From: Pseudoneobacillus rhizosphaerae
Lineage (GTDB): Bacteria > Bacillota > Bacilli > Bacillales > Cytobacillaceae
Length of the DNA: 64,000 nucleotides
Reading direction: 5' to 3'
Assembly (NCBI RefSeq): GCF_917563885.1
Contig: NZ_CAKJTG010000015.1
Span: 37,071 to 101,070, forward strand
Both the position numbers and the translations under genes were made by a program. The notes under the pieces are model-generated. The model was not told where the DNA came from and did not search any database. It saw only the letters and a list, made by a program, of their open reading frames with translations. Shown one piece after another: positions 45,773 to 55,879 of this stretch; the first letter of the stretch is position 1; each line of letters begins with the position of its first letter.

Positions 45773-45783
45773 CCCCAGACAAG

Positions 45784-45828
45784 AAAAAAACAGTGAGAAA
45801 CTTCCCTAGAAGATTAGCTTCTCACTGT
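45784..45828 (-). terminator. Terminator of noc
   Basis: ACAGTGAGAA (45790-45799) pairs with TTCTCACTGT (45819-45828); T7 follows on the minus strand. Confidence 0.88.
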
Positions 45829-45839
45829 AGTAATAATCA

Positions 45840-46751
45840 TTATTTTTTCTTCGGAATACGTATTGTAAATTGATAGTACTCGTCAAATTCCTCTTCATCT
45901 GCATTTAAGTCAATACCACTATCAGATACCATTGATAATGATTGCCGAATGGTATTGACAGCAATACGCATATCTTTACTAAATGCTTTGCGCTTAGGCT
46001 TTGGTTTTGGATTACTTTGCTCAAGTAGTTTAACAACACGATCTTCCGTTTGCTTCACATTTAAATTTCTTGCGATAATTTCCGCTAATAACTTAACCTG
46101 AAGCTCAGGGTTTTTTAATGGAATAAGAGAACGGGCATGTCTTTCGGTAATTGACTTATTTAAAAGTGCATCCTGAACATCCTGAGGTAGCTTTAATAGA
46201 CGAAGCTTATTGGCAACTGTAGATTGCCCTTTGCCAAGTCGCTGGGCTAATGCCTCTTGTGTCAAATTATGTAGCTCTAATAATTTACCATATGCGATGG
46301 CTTCTTCAATGGGAGAAAGTTCCTCACGTTGAAGATTTTCAATTAGGGCAACAGAGGCTGTTTCAGTATCACTTAAATTTTTAATAATTGCTGGAACTTC
46401 TCCCCAGCCAAGACGATTCATTGCTCGCCAACGACGTTCCCCCGCAATAATTTCAAATTGGTCATTCCCTAGCTCGCGTAAAACAATAGGTTGAATTATT
46501 CCATGTGTATGAATCGTTCGAGAAAGCTCTTCTATTCTCTCATCATCAAAAACCGTTCTTGGTTGAAAACGATTTGGAACAATATTTCCAATTGGGATTT
46601 TACGAATCTCTTCATGTTGCTCGTGTGGTTCTTGTTCCTGTTGATCCTGCACGTCTGTTATCAATTCTTGTTCATGAACCTCTTTTTTCTCTATAGTAGC
46701 TTGCTCTCCCTTTTCGCCGAGGCCAAAAAAGCGTGAAAAAGAATTTTTCAT
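45840..46751 (-). CDS. noc: Nucleoid occlusion protein Noc
   Basis: 303 residues from ATG 46751 ([12 protein letters not shown], the amphipathic membrane-binding helix of Noc). ParB-like CTP-binding domain with GERRWRAM, and a helix-turn-helix ([23 protein letters not shown]). It binds its own DNA sites and keeps division away from the nucleoid. It is a paralogue of spo0J two genes away. I find no clear noc-binding site in the window. Confidence 0.95.
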   Translation of the reverse strand: MKNSFSRFFGLGEKGEQATIEKKEVHEQELITDVQDQQEQEPHEQHEEIRKIPIGNIVPNRFQPRTVFDDERIEELSRTIHTHGIIQPIVLRELGNDQFEIIAGERRWRAMNRLGWGEVPAIIKNLSDTETASVALIENLQREELSPIEEAIAYGKLLELHNLTQEALAQRLGKGQSTVANKLRLLKLPQDVQDALLNKSITERHARSLIPLKNPELQVKLLAEIIARNLNVKQTEDRVVKLLEQSNPKPKPKRKAFSKDMRIAVNTIRQSLSMVSDSGIDLNADEEEFDEYYQFTIRIPKKK

Positions 46752-46906
46752 CACCCTACACCACCTTTACGAAACTCCCGTTTTACATATTCTTTATATA
46801 AATGACAATTTCCTGCCTTCATATACATTTTAAAACAAAGTTGGCATGTCTGCTTAAAAATTGTCATCCTTTTTTCATCGTTTTTCGACAAGAAGTCCTT
46901 ACTAGT

Positions 46907-47623
46907 CTACTCTATTGGTGTTTTATTCGGAGTACCAGGTTTTCTTGGGTATTGTTTTGGAGTGTTTTTCTCCTTTTGAATTAGAATAATATTTCTTTCA
47001 CTATTTTCAATCGGCAGTAAAAAACTTTCCTTTTTGATAATACTTCCACCTAGAGTATGAATTGCTTTTCCCGCAATTTTCACTTCATCCTCAGCACTTG
47101 CTGCTTTCATAGCGAGGAAAAACCCACCTTTTTTTACAAGTGGAAGGCATAACTCACTTAAAACGGAAAGCCTGGCGACAGCTCTTGCTGTTACGACATC
47201 AAATTGCTCACGATACTCCTTGTTTTGACCAAATGTTTCTGCACGGTCATGAACAAATCGAACGTTTTCTAACCTTAAAATAGTTGCTAAATGCTCTAGA
47301 AAGTTGATTCGCTTATTTAGAGAGTCCACAATGGTGACATGGATGTTAGGGAAGGCAATCTTGATAGGAATACTAGGGAAACCTGCGCCAGCTCCAACAT
47401 CACAAATCGTCATCTCACCTTTAAAGTCAAAATAAAATGCTGCGCTAATGGAATCGAAAAAATGCTTTAAATAGACATCCCCTTTTTCGGTAATAGCAGT
47501 TAAATTCATTTTTTCATTCCATTCAACAAGTGTTTCATAATATTGTTCGTATTGCTGCAATTGGTTGGCGGAAAGAGTAACTCCTTTTTCCGCCAACGCA
47601 GACTGAAATTGATCTACCTTCAT
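46907..47623 (-). CDS. rsmG: 16S rRNA (guanine-527 N7)-methyltransferase RsmG
   Basis: 238 residues, closely matching B. subtilis RsmG (GidB): SAM-binding motif [17 protein letters not shown], the central [19 protein letters not shown] region and the end [19 protein letters not shown]. Loss of this enzyme gives low-level streptomycin resistance in other bacteria. It follows mnmG by 24 bases in the mnmE-mnmG-rsmG run. A Spo0A-type TTCGACAA box lies upstream of the next gene at 46885-46892. Confidence 0.97.
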   Translation of the reverse strand: MKVDQFQSALAEKGVTLSANQLQQYEQYYETLVEWNEKMNLTAITEKGDVYLKHFFDSISAAFYFDFKGEMTICDVGAGAGFPSIPIKIAFPNIHVTIVDSLNKRINFLEHLATILRLENVRFVHDRAETFGQNKEYREQFDVVTARAVARLSVLSELCLPLVKKGGFFLAMKAASAEDEVKIAGKAIHTLGGSIIKKESFLLPIENSERNIILIQKEKNTPKQYPRKPGTPNKTPIE

Positions 47624-47647
47624 ATTCTTTGTTCAACCCATTCCATT

Positions 47648-49531
47648 TTAGTTCGTTTTAGCAATCCGTCCTTGCTCCAAATAAATGAGCAAAATTGAAA
47701 TATCAGCTGGATTTACCCCAGAAATACGAGATGCTTGAGCAAGTGAGAGTGGTCGTACTTGTTTTAAATTTTGTTTCGCCTCATTCGCTAGACTTGAAAT
47801 TGCATCATAGTCAATATTCTCTGGAATCTTTTTATTTTCCATCTTTTGTAGTCGCTCTACCTGCTGTAGGGACTTTTCAATGTAACCTTCATATTTAAGT
47901 TGGATTTCCACTTGTTCTTTTACATCTTCATGAAGTTCAACTTCTGAAGGAGCTAACTTGTCTATATGGCTATAGTTCATTTCTGGCCGCTTTAATAAAT
48001 CAGAAGCACGGATGCCGTCTTTTAATTCACTTCCACCCATTTGTTTGATTAACTCTTGAACCTCAGCAGTAGGTTTAATAAAGTGAGATTTTAATCGCAT
48101 CATTTCCGCTTCAATTGCTTCTTTTTTAGCTATAAATCGCTGCATTCTTTCATCTGAAATCATTCCAACGCGATGACCAATTTCAGTTAATCTTAAATCA
48201 GCATTGTCATGACGAAGTAATAGTCTGTACTCGGCTCTAGAAGTTAATAGGCGATATGGCTCGTTTGTACCTTTTGTAACCAAATCATCAATTAATACCC
48301 CGATATATGCATCAGAACGTTTTAAAATGACCTCTTCTTTTCCTAATGCCTTTAATCCAGCGTTCATTCCAGCCATCAATCCTTGACCAGCCGCTTCTTC
48401 ATAACCAGATGTTCCATTAATTTGTCCAGCTGTATAAAGGTTTGGAAGTTTTTTTGTTTCCAATGTTGGCCAAAGCTGTGTTGGAACAATAGCATCATAT
48501 TCAATGGCATAACCTGCGCGCATCATTTGAACCTTTTCCAGTCCAGGAATGGTTTTTAAGAGTTGTTGCTGTACATCTTCGGGCAAGCTTGTGGAGAGAC
48601 CTTGAACATACACTTCATGTGTATTTCTTCCTTCTGGTTCTAAGAAAATTTGATGACGAGGTTTATCATTAAATCGGACCACTTTATCCTCAATCGATGG
48701 ACAATAACGAGGACCTGATCCCTTAATCATTCCAGAGTACATCGGTGAACGATGTAAATTTTGGTCAATCAATGTATGCGTATGTTCATTTGTGTAAGTT
48801 AACCAGCATGGGAGCTGATCGGTAATATACTTTGTTGTTTCATACGAAAAAGCTCTTGGTTTTTCATCACCAGGCTGAATTTCCGTTTTACTGTAATCAA
48901 TCGAATGGCTATGAACGCGAGGAGGAGTTCCCGTCTTAAAACGGACAAGGTCAAACCCAAGCTCTTCTAAATGCTCCGATAATTTAATCGATGGCTGCTG
49001 ATTATTTGGACCACTAGAATATTTTAATTCCCCTAAAATAATTTCACCACGTAAAAAAGTCCCTGTCGTAATGACAACCGTTTTGGAACGGTAAATGGCC
49101 CCAGTTTGCGTAATCACACCTTGGCACACTTCATCTTCCACAAGAAGTCGATCAACCATCCCCTGCAATAAGGTTAAATTAGGCTGGTTTTCAATTGTTT
49201 TTTTCATCTCATGTTGATAGGAAAATTTATCTGCCTGTGCCCGTAATGCCCGTACTGCTGGCCCTTTACCTGTATTTAACATTCTCATTTGGATATGAGT
49301 TTTATCAATATTTCGACCCATCTCTCCACCAAGAGCATCGATTTCCCTAACTACAATCCCTTTAGCTGGACCCCCAACTGATGGGTTACAGGGCATAAAT
49401 GCTACCATGTCCAGATTGATTGTAATCATTAATGTTTTTGCACCAACTCGAGCTGCTGCAAGGCCTGCTTCACTCCCTGCATGACCAGCCCCAATGACGA
49501 TGACGTCATAACTTCCTGCCTCGTATGGCAT
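47648..49531 (-). CDS. mnmG: tRNA uridine-34 5-carboxymethylaminomethyl enzyme MnmG (GidA)
   Basis: 627 residues with the FAD-binding [17 protein letters not shown], the [11 protein letters not shown] motif with catalytic Cys, and the C-terminal helical domain that binds tRNA and MnmE ([30 protein letters not shown]). With MnmE it modifies U34 of several tRNAs. It starts 18 bases after mnmE. Confidence 0.97.
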   Translation of the reverse strand: MPYEAGSYDVIVIGAGHAGSEAGLAAARVGAKTLMITINLDMVAFMPCNPSVGGPAKGIVVREIDALGGEMGRNIDKTHIQMRMLNTGKGPAVRALRAQADKFSYQHEMKKTIENQPNLTLLQGMVDRLLVEDEVCQGVITQTGAIYRSKTVVITTGTFLRGEIILGELKYSSGPNNQQPSIKLSEHLEELGFDLVRFKTGTPPRVHSHSIDYSKTEIQPGDEKPRAFSYETTKYITDQLPCWLTYTNEHTHTLIDQNLHRSPMYSGMIKGSGPRYCPSIEDKVVRFNDKPRHQIFLEPEGRNTHEVYVQGLSTSLPEDVQQQLLKTIPGLEKVQMMRAGYAIEYDAIVPTQLWPTLETKKLPNLYTAGQINGTSGYEEAAGQGLMAGMNAGLKALGKEEVILKRSDAYIGVLIDDLVTKGTNEPYRLLTSRAEYRLLLRHDNADLRLTEIGHRVGMISDERMQRFIAKKEAIEAEMMRLKSHFIKPTAEVQELIKQMGGSELKDGIRASDLLKRPEMNYSHIDKLAPSEVELHEDVKEQVEIQLKYEGYIEKSLQQVERLQKMENKKIPENIDYDAISSLANEAKQNLKQVRPLSLAQASRISGVNPADISILLIYLEQGRIAKTN

Positions 49532-49549
49532 AATGTTTAAACCCCCTAC

Positions 49550-50935
49550 CTATTTCCCTAAACAGAACTGCGAAAAAAGCTGGTCAATTAAACTTTCATG
49601 AACACTTTGTCCAATAATTTCCCCTAACAATTCCCACGTTCTTGTAAAATCTATTTGCACAATATCAATAGGTGTTCCTGATTCGACACCATCAATTGCA
49701 TCTTCAATTGAATTTAAAGCTTGATTCAGTAAAGCAATATGACGACTATTTGAAACATACGTCATATCACCCGCTTCGATTGATCCAGCAAAAAAGAGAG
49801 CAGCTATCGCTTCCTCTAATTCATCAACCCCACGATCCTCCAGTAAGGACGTTCTAATAATTTTATGTCCCTTAGCTAATTGTTCCACGCGTTCCATATT
49901 GATTTTCTGTGGGAGGTCCATTTTATTAATAATGACAATAACATCCATACCTTCAACGGCTGCAAAGATATTTTCATCCTCAATCGTTAATTCATCTGAA
50001 TGATTTAACACTAATAAAATTAAATCAGCGTCCTTTAAAACTTGACGCGATTTTTCTACACCAATTCTTTCCACAATATCTTCTGTTTCACGAATTCCCG
50101 CTGTATCTAATAATTTTAAAGGAACTCCGCGTACGTTCACATACTCCTCAATAACATCTCGGGTCGTCCCCGGGATATCTGTCACGATTGCCTTATTTTC
50201 ATGGACAAGGCTATTTAGTAGTGAAGACTTCCCGACATTCGGTCGTCCAACAATAACAGTCGCCAAGCCTTCTCTTAATATTTTTCCTTGTTGTGAGGTT
50301 TGTAATACTTTTTCTATTTCAGCTTTGACATACCGAGCTTTATCTATTAATAAATGATGGGTCATTTCTTCAACATCATCGTATTCTGGGTAATCTATAT
50401 TGACTTCAACATGTGCAAGTGTTTCTAAGATTTCTTGTCTTAGCTTTTGAATTAATCTTGATAAGCGCCCTTCCATTTGACCTAACGCAACATTCATCGC
50501 TCGATCCGTTTTTGCGCGGATTAAATCCATCACAGCCTCCGCTTGCGATAAATCAATTCGGCCATTTAAAAAAGCACGCTTTGTAAATTCCCCTGGATCT
50601 GCTAATCTTGCTCCATTATTCAAAACGAGCTGTAACACCCGATTAACGGAAACAAGCCCCCCATGGCAATTAATTTCAATAACGTCTTCTTTCGTAAACG
50701 TTTTTGGTCCCTTCATAACAGAAACCATGACTTCTTCCGCCACTATATCTGTTTTCGGATCGACTAGATGACCATAATGAATCGTATGGCTATGTACATC
50801 AACTAACCTCTTTCCTCCAACTCCTCGAAATAGCTTGTCTGATATATGAATGGCTTTTTCCCCACTTAGTCTGACAATAGCGATGGCTCCTTCTCCCATT
50901 GGAGTAGAAATCGCTGCAATAGTATCAAATTCCAA
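49550..50935 (-). CDS. mnmE: tRNA modification GTPase MnmE (TrmE, ThdF)
   Basis: 461 residues: an N-terminal folate-binding domain, a helical domain, an inserted G domain ([26 protein letters not shown]) and the conserved C-terminal CLGK whose Cys is catalytic. TTG start at 50935 with AGGTG upstream. Partner of MnmG. DnaA boxes lie in the 258 bases before it. Confidence 0.96.
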   Translation of the reverse strand: MEFDTIAAISTPMGEGAIAIVRLSGEKAIHISDKLFRGVGGKRLVDVHSHTIHYGHLVDPKTDIVAEEVMVSVMKGPKTFTKEDVIEINCHGGLVSVNRVLQLVLNNGARLADPGEFTKRAFLNGRIDLSQAEAVMDLIRAKTDRAMNVALGQMEGRLSRLIQKLRQEILETLAHVEVNIDYPEYDDVEEMTHHLLIDKARYVKAEIEKVLQTSQQGKILREGLATVIVGRPNVGKSSLLNSLVHENKAIVTDIPGTTRDVIEEYVNVRGVPLKLLDTAGIRETEDIVERIGVEKSRQVLKDADLILLVLNHSDELTIEDENIFAAVEGMDVIVIINKMDLPQKINMERVEQLAKGHKIIRTSLLEDRGVDELEEAIAALFFAGSIEAGDMTYVSNSRHIALLNQALNSIEDAIDGVESGTPIDIVQIDFTRTWELLGEIIGQSVHESLIDQLFSQFCLGK

Positions 50936-51005
50936 GTGTTACACCTACTTTCCAAAAAAAAACAAAAATTCCTCTATTTTTGATAACTGAAATCTATAAT
51001 TCGAT

Positions 51006-51099
51006 TTATCCACAACTATTCGATTTATATCATACTTTATTTTTTATCAACAAAAAAATAATTTATCTGCTCTATTTTAACTTATCCACATGTGAATAA
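51006..51099. promoter_or_regulatory. DnaA boxes between jag and mnmE
   Basis: TTATCCACA at 51006-51014 and 51082-51090, and TGTGAATAA (reverse TTATTCACA) at 51091-51099; the last two form an 18-bp inverted pair. All three fit TTATNCACA exactly. Confidence 0.75.
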
Positions 51100-51153
51100 C
51101 AACAAACAACATGAAACTGCTTTTTTGCCTTTATTTACATGAAATTTCCAAAT

Positions 51154-51184
51154 AAAAAAAGCTCCCGAGATACTCGGAAGCTTT
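51154..51184 (-). terminator. Terminator of the rnpA-spoIIIJ-jag operon
   Basis: AGCTCCCGAG (51160-51169) pairs with CTCGGAAGCT (51173-51182); T7 follows on the minus strand. Confidence 0.9.
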
Positions 51185-51193
51185 CAGCAATTC

Positions 51194-51814
51194 TTATTTA
51201 ACTGGAGTAATAACAATATGTCTATGCGGTTCAGACCCATCTGAGAAGGTTTTTACCTTTTTATTATCTACTAATGCAGTATGGATTACTTTACGCTCAT
51301 ATGAAGGCATAGGTTCCAAAGCTACATTTTGACCTGTCTTAACCGCTTTTATTGCTAAGCGACCTGCAAGTTGAATCAAGGTATCATTTCTGCGCTTCCG
51401 ATAATCTTCAGCGTCAACCGTTACATTTAGATATTGCTCATGATAACGATTAATAACTAATTGGGTAAGATATTGCAGCGAATTCAATGTTTGCCCTCTT
51501 TTACCAATTAATAAAGCGATTTTTTCACCGGAAAGGTTAAAAAGTACATTTTTGCCTTCCTTCGTGATGTCAACTTTAACAGAAACACCCATTTGTTCAC
51601 TTACATTAACAAGAAAAATCTTTGCCTCTTCAATTGGATCAGCCTTAACTGTCACTTGGACAATAGCTGGACGTGAACCAAAAATACCAAAAATACCTTT
51701 TTTACCTTCATCGATGATCAAAATTTCTGTGCGGTCTTTTGTTGTTTTAAGCTGAGCTAAAGCTGATTCCACTGCCTCGTTGACATTTTGTCCTGTAGCA
51801 GTTATTTGTTTCAC
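51194..51814 (-). CDS. jag: RNA-binding protein Jag (KhpB)
   Basis: 206 residues: Jag_N domain (about 1-50), a KH domain (about 65-140; [27 protein letters not shown] with the GKRG loop) and an R3H domain at the C-terminus ([33 protein letters not shown]). The product binds RNA and, with KhpA, affects envelope growth in Gram-positives. It overlaps spoIIIJ by 4 bases. Confidence 0.95.
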   Translation of the reverse strand: MKQITATGQNVNEAVESALAQLKTTKDRTEILIIDEGKKGIFGIFGSRPAIVQVTVKADPIEEAKIFLVNVSEQMGVSVKVDITKEGKNVLFNLSGEKIALLIGKRGQTLNSLQYLTQLVINRYHEQYLNVTVDAEDYRKRRNDTLIQLAGRLAIKAVKTGQNVALEPMPSYERKVIHTALVDNKKVKTFSDGSEPHRHIVITPVK

Positions 51815-52590
51815 TTTTTTGCTCCTCCCGCATCGCCGGTGGCCTTAGCTGCTCTTAAATCCGGCCCTTTAATAAAGTAAGTTTGTGCAATCATAAAACA
51901 GTTACCAACTACCCAATATAAGGATAATGCAGCCGGGAAATTGATTGCAAACACGATAATCATAATCGGCATCATCCAAAGCATCATAGCCATTTGTGGG
52001 TTTTGATTTGCTGTTCCAGCCATCATCATCTTCTGTTGAATAAAGGTAGTTGCACCTGCAACAAGTGGAAGAATGTAATATGGATCTGGAGCCCCAAGGT
52101 CAAACCATAAGAAGTTATGTTCTGCAATTTCCCTAGTTCTTGAAATAGCATGGTAAAAACCAATTAGAATTGGCATTTGGATTACCAACGGAAAACATCC
52201 AGCTAAAGGATTAACTCCATGCTTTTGAAATAAAGCCATTGTTTCCTGTTGAAGTTTTTGTTGTGTTTTTTGGTCTTTTGAGCTGTACTTTTCTTTTAGA
52301 GCTGCCATTTCTGGTTGTAATGCCTGCATAGCTTTAGAGCTTCTAGTCTGTTTAATCATTAATGGTAAAATAGCTAAACGAATAATTAAGGTAACCACAA
52401 TTATGGATATTCCAAAGCTTCCCCAAGCAATCTCAGCCATTTTTATGATAAACAATGATAATGGGTACACAATGTACTCATTCCAAAAACCAGTACTTTC
52501 TTCTGTAATAGGCTTGTTTACTTCCGTACAGCCTGACAGAAATAAAACTAACGAGATGAGACCGATTATTAAAAATATTCTCTTCCTCAA
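51811..52590 (-). CDS. spoIIIJ: Membrane protein insertase SpoIIIJ (YidC1/OxaA)
   Basis: 259 residues: a lipoprotein signal ending LSGC (Cys at about 21), then the five-helix YidC core ([51 protein letters not shown]). It inserts membrane proteins and supports sigma-G activation during sporulation. TTG 52590 start behind AAGGAGG. Part of rnpA-spoIIIJ-jag. Confidence 0.95.
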   Translation of the reverse strand: MRKRIFLIIGLISLVLFLSGCTEVNKPITEESTGFWNEYIVYPLSLFIIKMAEIAWGSFGISIIVVTLIIRLAILPLMIKQTRSSKAMQALQPEMAALKEKYSSKDQKTQQKLQQETMALFQKHGVNPLAGCFPLVIQMPILIGFYHAISRTREIAEHNFLWFDLGAPDPYYILPLVAGATTFIQQKMMMAGTANQNPQMAMMLWMMPIMIIVFAINFPAALSLYWVVGNCFMIAQTYFIKGPDLRAAKATGDAGGAKK

Positions 52591-52714
52591 ATCTTTTTTC
52601 CTCCTTTTTTCTCGGGTATATCGTAAATAAAGAATAGCTAACCTTTATTACTTTTAATTTCATAATGGACACAAGAGTATTTTAACAGTTAGTACATGGA
52701 ATAAAAAGAGAAAT

Positions 52715-53104
52715 CTAGCTTTGTTTTAAATCGCTTTCACGATTTTTCTCCAAATTTCTTGGATTTTTTTCTAAAATCATTGCTAATCGTAGAACGTGAA
52801 TCATACTGCTCTTTATTTCAGCAAAATTCATCGTCGCAGCAGGTTTTCGCGCAATAATAATAAATTCTACATCTTTATGTATTTGATCTGAAAGCTCTAA
52901 TAGAGTTTGGCGTAAATATCTTTTGATTTGATTCCTTGTAACTGAATTTCCAACCTTCTTGCTAACAGAAAGGCCAAATTTAAAATTTTCAAGTTCAGTC
53001 CTTTTAAAGGAATATACGACAAATTGACGGTTTGCCACAGATTTTCCCTTTTTGAATACCTCTTGAAACTCTGCATTTTTTTTTATCCGAAATGTTTTTT
53101 TCAT
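52715..53104 (-). CDS. rnpA: Ribonuclease P protein component
   Basis: 129 residues with the RNR motif region (GNSVTRNQIKRYLRQTL, as in the family) and the N-terminal KKTFRIKKNAEFQEVFKKGKS. It joins RNase P RNA to mature tRNA 5' ends. About 13 residues longer than B. subtilis RnpA at the C-terminus. It follows rpmH, but a strong hairpin terminator right after rpmH lies between them. Confidence 0.95.
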   Translation of the reverse strand: MKKTFRIKKNAEFQEVFKKGKSVANRQFVVYSFKRTELENFKFGLSVSKKVGNSVTRNQIKRYLRQTLLELSDQIHKDVEFIIIARKPAATMNFAEIKSSMIHVLRLAMILEKNPRNLEKNRESDLKQS

Positions 53105-53276
53105 TTACTCACCCGCAAATTTAGCTTATTAAATCTACAATGACACGAGGGAAGCAATCCCCCATGCCACTAGTTTATTGCTTGTCCAGGTCAAAGACGC
53201 ATCTTTATTTTTATCCAAAAACTAAATGATTAGAACAATTGTATTTATTTCTTGGAACAAAATCCACTAATGCTAG

Positions 53277-53306
53277 AAAAAAAGACCACTGAGACATTTC
53301 AGTGGC
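53277..53306 (-). terminator. Terminator directly after rpmH
   Basis: CCACTGA (53286-53292) pairs with TCAGTGG (53299-53305) one base after the rpmH stop; T7 follows on the minus strand. It may reduce read-through into rnpA. Confidence 0.88.
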
Positions 53307-53441
53307 CTAGGCAGATAATACTTTTCTTCCCTTTAGACGACGACGTGCTAGAACTTTACGTCCGTTTGCACTGCTCATACGACTACGGAAACCGTGAACT
53401 TTACTATGTTTACGCTTATTTGGTTGATATGTTCTTTTCAT
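53307..53441 (-). CDS. rpmH: 50S ribosomal protein L34
   Basis: 44 residues, [22 protein letters not shown], then [22 protein letters not shown], the highly conserved L34 sequence. Start ATG 53441, stop TAG 53307. Too short for usual ORF cut-offs. GGGGG ribosome site. The first gene left of oriC, transcribed away from it. Confidence 0.98.
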   Translation of the reverse strand: MKRTYQPNKRKHSKVHGFRSRMSSANGRKVLARRRLKGRKVLSA

Positions 53442-53487
53442 TATATGACACCCCCTTCGAGGAATAACTGTTCAGACAGTCTTTAAT

Positions 53488-53517
53488 ATTATATAGACGA
53501 GATGGGAAAATTGTCAA
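53488..53517 (-). promoter_or_regulatory. Promoter of rpmH
   Basis: On the minus strand a perfect TTGACA (53517-53512), 18 bases, then a perfect TATAAT (53493-53488), 47 bases before the rpmH start. Confidence 0.85.
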
Positions 53518-53626
53518 CCATCAGCTACGGTTTTATTTACAGATTCCAACAATTCCCGATTTGTTCTTTTAAGAATTGCCAAAGTTATGTTAAGGCATAT
53601 TATCTTTTGAGAACTTCAAAAAACTA

Positions 53627-53774
53627 GGCAAGCCGCCTCCGCTTTTCGGTTTGTCTAGCTCCGGCGGCTAGACCCTCGAGGTCATAAGCCACTCCCAACA
53701 TGAAGGCTAAGTTCGGCCTCCATGTTGGGAGCGTCTTATGCTTGTCGGGTCTGGGCAAGCCGCCTCCGCTTTTC
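53627..53774. repeat. Type A extragenic hairpin element, copy 2, with an extra end
   Basis: A full copy (53651-53774) starts TGTCTAGCTCCGGCGG and ends CCGCCTCCGCTTTTC, with arms GGCGGCTAGACCC/GGGTCT..GCCGCC, CATAAG/CTTATG and CTCCCAACATGAAGG/CCTCCATGTTGGGAG. Just before it (53627-53647) stands an isolated duplicate of the 21-base right end, 127 bases from the other. The element lies between rpmH and oriC. Confidence 0.85.
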
Positions 53775-53779
53775 TAGGC

Positions 53780-54097
53780 TGTGGATAGTTTTTCGACAAT
53801 ATTTTTATTATCCACAACCCCTATCGACAGGTTTTTCACAAGTAAGGATGTTGTGGACAATTTTTATCCTTATGAACGGAACTTGTGGATAAAGTATGAA
53901 AAACCATTGCAGAGCTTCGTTTTATTTGATATTATTATTTTGTTTTCACTCTGGATAAATAATTCTATAAATCTCGTTATCCACAGATTGTGGATAACAT
54001 GTGGACAGGTTATTACGAGCCTTTGTAAAACGTTGTCCACATGTGGTGGATATTGTCGAAATACCTATTTACTTCCCTATTATATATTTTTCCACAT
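53780..54097. other. oriC, upstream part: DnaA-box clusters and Spo0A boxes
   Basis: Perfect DnaA boxes at 53808-53816, 53884-53892, 53977-53985 and 53989-53997; one-mismatch boxes at 53780, 53852, 53950, 54033 and about 54089. Perfect Spo0A-type boxes TTCGACAA (53792-53799) and TTGTCGAA (54053-54060) lie among them. This corresponds to the clusters upstream of dnaA in B. subtilis. With the type A element it fills the 858-base gap between rpmH and dnaA; no gene is supported here. Confidence 0.9.
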
Positions 54098-54299
54098 TCA
54101 TTGAGATGAATATTTATAAAAACAGCATTGTGCATGTTGTACAACTGATGAAAATAAGAAAAAATATAGTCAGCTTGCTCAAGGAAAAGGCATTAAATAA
54201 TTTCCCTTGGGGTATTTTGATGAAAAAAAATTAAAATATTTAGGACTAGCTGTTACGACTGAACAAGACAAAAATGCGTTAAAAAGGGAGGGATACTGT

Positions 54300-55646
54300 T
54301 TGAAAAATATTGCTGATCTTTGGGATGCTGCATTAGGAAATATTGAAAAAAAAATCAGCAAACCAAGTTTTGATACATGGCTAAAATCTACAAAGGCTCA
54401 TTCCCTTCAAGGCGATTTACTCGTGATAACTGCTCCAAATGAATTTGCACGCGATTGGCTTGAAGAGAGGTATTCCAATTTAATATCCTCCATATTAGCC
54501 GAAATTACTGGAGAAGAGCTCGAAGTGAAATTTATCATTCCTCAAAATCAAAACGAGGAAGAAGCTGACTTTCCAACACCTCAAAAGAAACCAAAAAGGG
54601 TGGAAGAGCATGTTGAACTTCAACAAAATGTATTAAATACGAAATACACATTTGATACGTTTGTTATTGGTTCCGGCAATCGCTTTGCACACGCAGCTTC
54701 TTTAGCAGTTGCCGAAGCACCAGCTAAAGCTTACAATCCATTATTCATTTATGGAGGCGTAGGACTAGGTAAAACCCATTTAATGCATGCAATAGGACAT
54801 TATGTATTAGATCATAACCCTGCAGCCAAGGTTGTTTATTTATCTTCAGAGAAATTTACCAATGAATTCATTAATTCCATCCGGGATAATAAAGCCATTG
54901 AATTTCGAAATAAATATCGTAATGTGGATGTTTTACTTATTGATGATATTCAGTTTTTAGCTGGAAAAGAATCAACACAAGAGGAATTTTTCCATACCTT
55001 TAATACCCTTCATGAGGAAAGTAAACAAATTATTATCTCAAGTGATCGTCCACCAAGAGAAATCCCAACCCTAGAGGACAGACTGCGTTCTCGCTTTGAA
55101 TGGGGCTTAATTACGGATATTACCCCACCTGATTTGGAAACAAGAATAGCCATTCTAAGGAAAAAGGCCAAAGCAGAAGGCTTAGATATTCCGAATGAAG
55201 TAATGCTGTACATTGCTAACCAAATCGATACAAATATTCGAGAATTAGAAGGAGCCTTAATTCGAGTAGTTGCTTATTCTTCTTTAATAAATAAAGATAT
55301 CAATGCCGATCTAGCATCGGAAGCATTAAGGGATATTATCCCTAGTTCCAAACCTAAGATCGTTACAATCCTAGATATCCAAAAAATTGTTGGCCAAAAC
55401 TATAGTATTAAACTTGAAGATTTTAAGGCTAAAAAACGGACAAAGTCAGTCGCTTTTCCAAGACAAATTGCTATGTATCTCTCAAGAGAACTAACCGACT
55501 ATTCTTTACCGAAAATTGGGGAAGAATTTGGAGGAAGGGATCATACTACAGTCATACATGCTCACGAAAAAATTTCAAAGCTTTTGCAAACTGATTCTCA
55601 GCTTCAAAAACAAGTCAAAGAAATAAAAGAAATGTTAAAAGTATAG
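54300..55646 (+). CDS. dnaA: Chromosomal replication initiator DnaA
   Basis: 448 residues: domain I (about 1-80, [27 protein letters not shown]), a variable linker, the AAA+ domain with [16 protein letters not shown] and [14 protein letters not shown], and the DNA-binding domain IV with [18 protein letters not shown] 54300 is the start: GGGAGG lies 8 bases upstream and relatives begin at this residue; the longer frame from 54207 is non-coding in look. It opens oriC and binds the boxes on both sides of the gene. Confidence 0.97.
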   Translation: MKNIADLWDAALGNIEKKISKPSFDTWLKSTKAHSLQGDLLVITAPNEFARDWLEERYSNLISSILAEITGEELEVKFIIPQNQNEEEADFPTPQKKPKRVEEHVELQQNVLNTKYTFDTFVIGSGNRFAHAASLAVAEAPAKAYNPLFIYGGVGLGKTHLMHAIGHYVLDHNPAAKVVYLSSEKFTNEFINSIRDNKAIEFRNKYRNVDVLLIDDIQFLAGKESTQEEFFHTFNTLHEESKQIIISSDRPPREIPTLEDRLRSRFEWGLITDITPPDLETRIAILRKKAKAEGLDIPNEVMLYIANQIDTNIRELEGALIRVVAYSSLINKDINADLASEALRDIIPSSKPKIVTILDIQKIVGQNYSIKLEDFKAKKRTKSVAFPRQIAMYLSRELTDYSLPKIGEEFGGRDHTTVIHAHEKISKLLQTDSQLQKQVKEIKEMLKV

Positions 55647-55702
55647 TTAAGGCCCTATTTTCACAAAAGGCATTCTTTTTTGCGAAAATATCTGTGCTAA
55701 AT

Positions 55703-55842
55703 TGTGTATAACTGGTTACTACTTGCACACAGTCTGTCCACATGTGGATAGACTGTGTTTCCTTTCGTTTACTAGGGTTATCCACATACTAACAGGCCCT
55801 ACTAGTACTTCTACTATTTTTTAAAACATATAATATATGTAA
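55703..55842 (+). other. oriC, downstream part: DnaA boxes, DnaA-trio-like element and AT-rich unwinding region
   Basis: DnaA boxes TGTGTATAA (55703-55711), TGTGGATAG (55743-55751, one mismatch) and TTATCCACA (55778-55786). Then, after 12 bases with a GGCCC core, six triplets CTA-CTA-GTA-CTT-CTA-CTA (55799-55816; TAG-type on the other strand) and an AT-rich run to 55842. This is the order of the basal unwinding system described in B. subtilis. Confidence 0.8.
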
Positions 55843-55879
55843 TAGACCCTAAAAATATTCCATACGGAGGATTAAAAAA

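Noticed and set aside
45840..46751. Second spo0J copy
   Set aside because: Although ParB-like, the N-terminal [12 protein letters not shown] helix and gene position identify it as noc.
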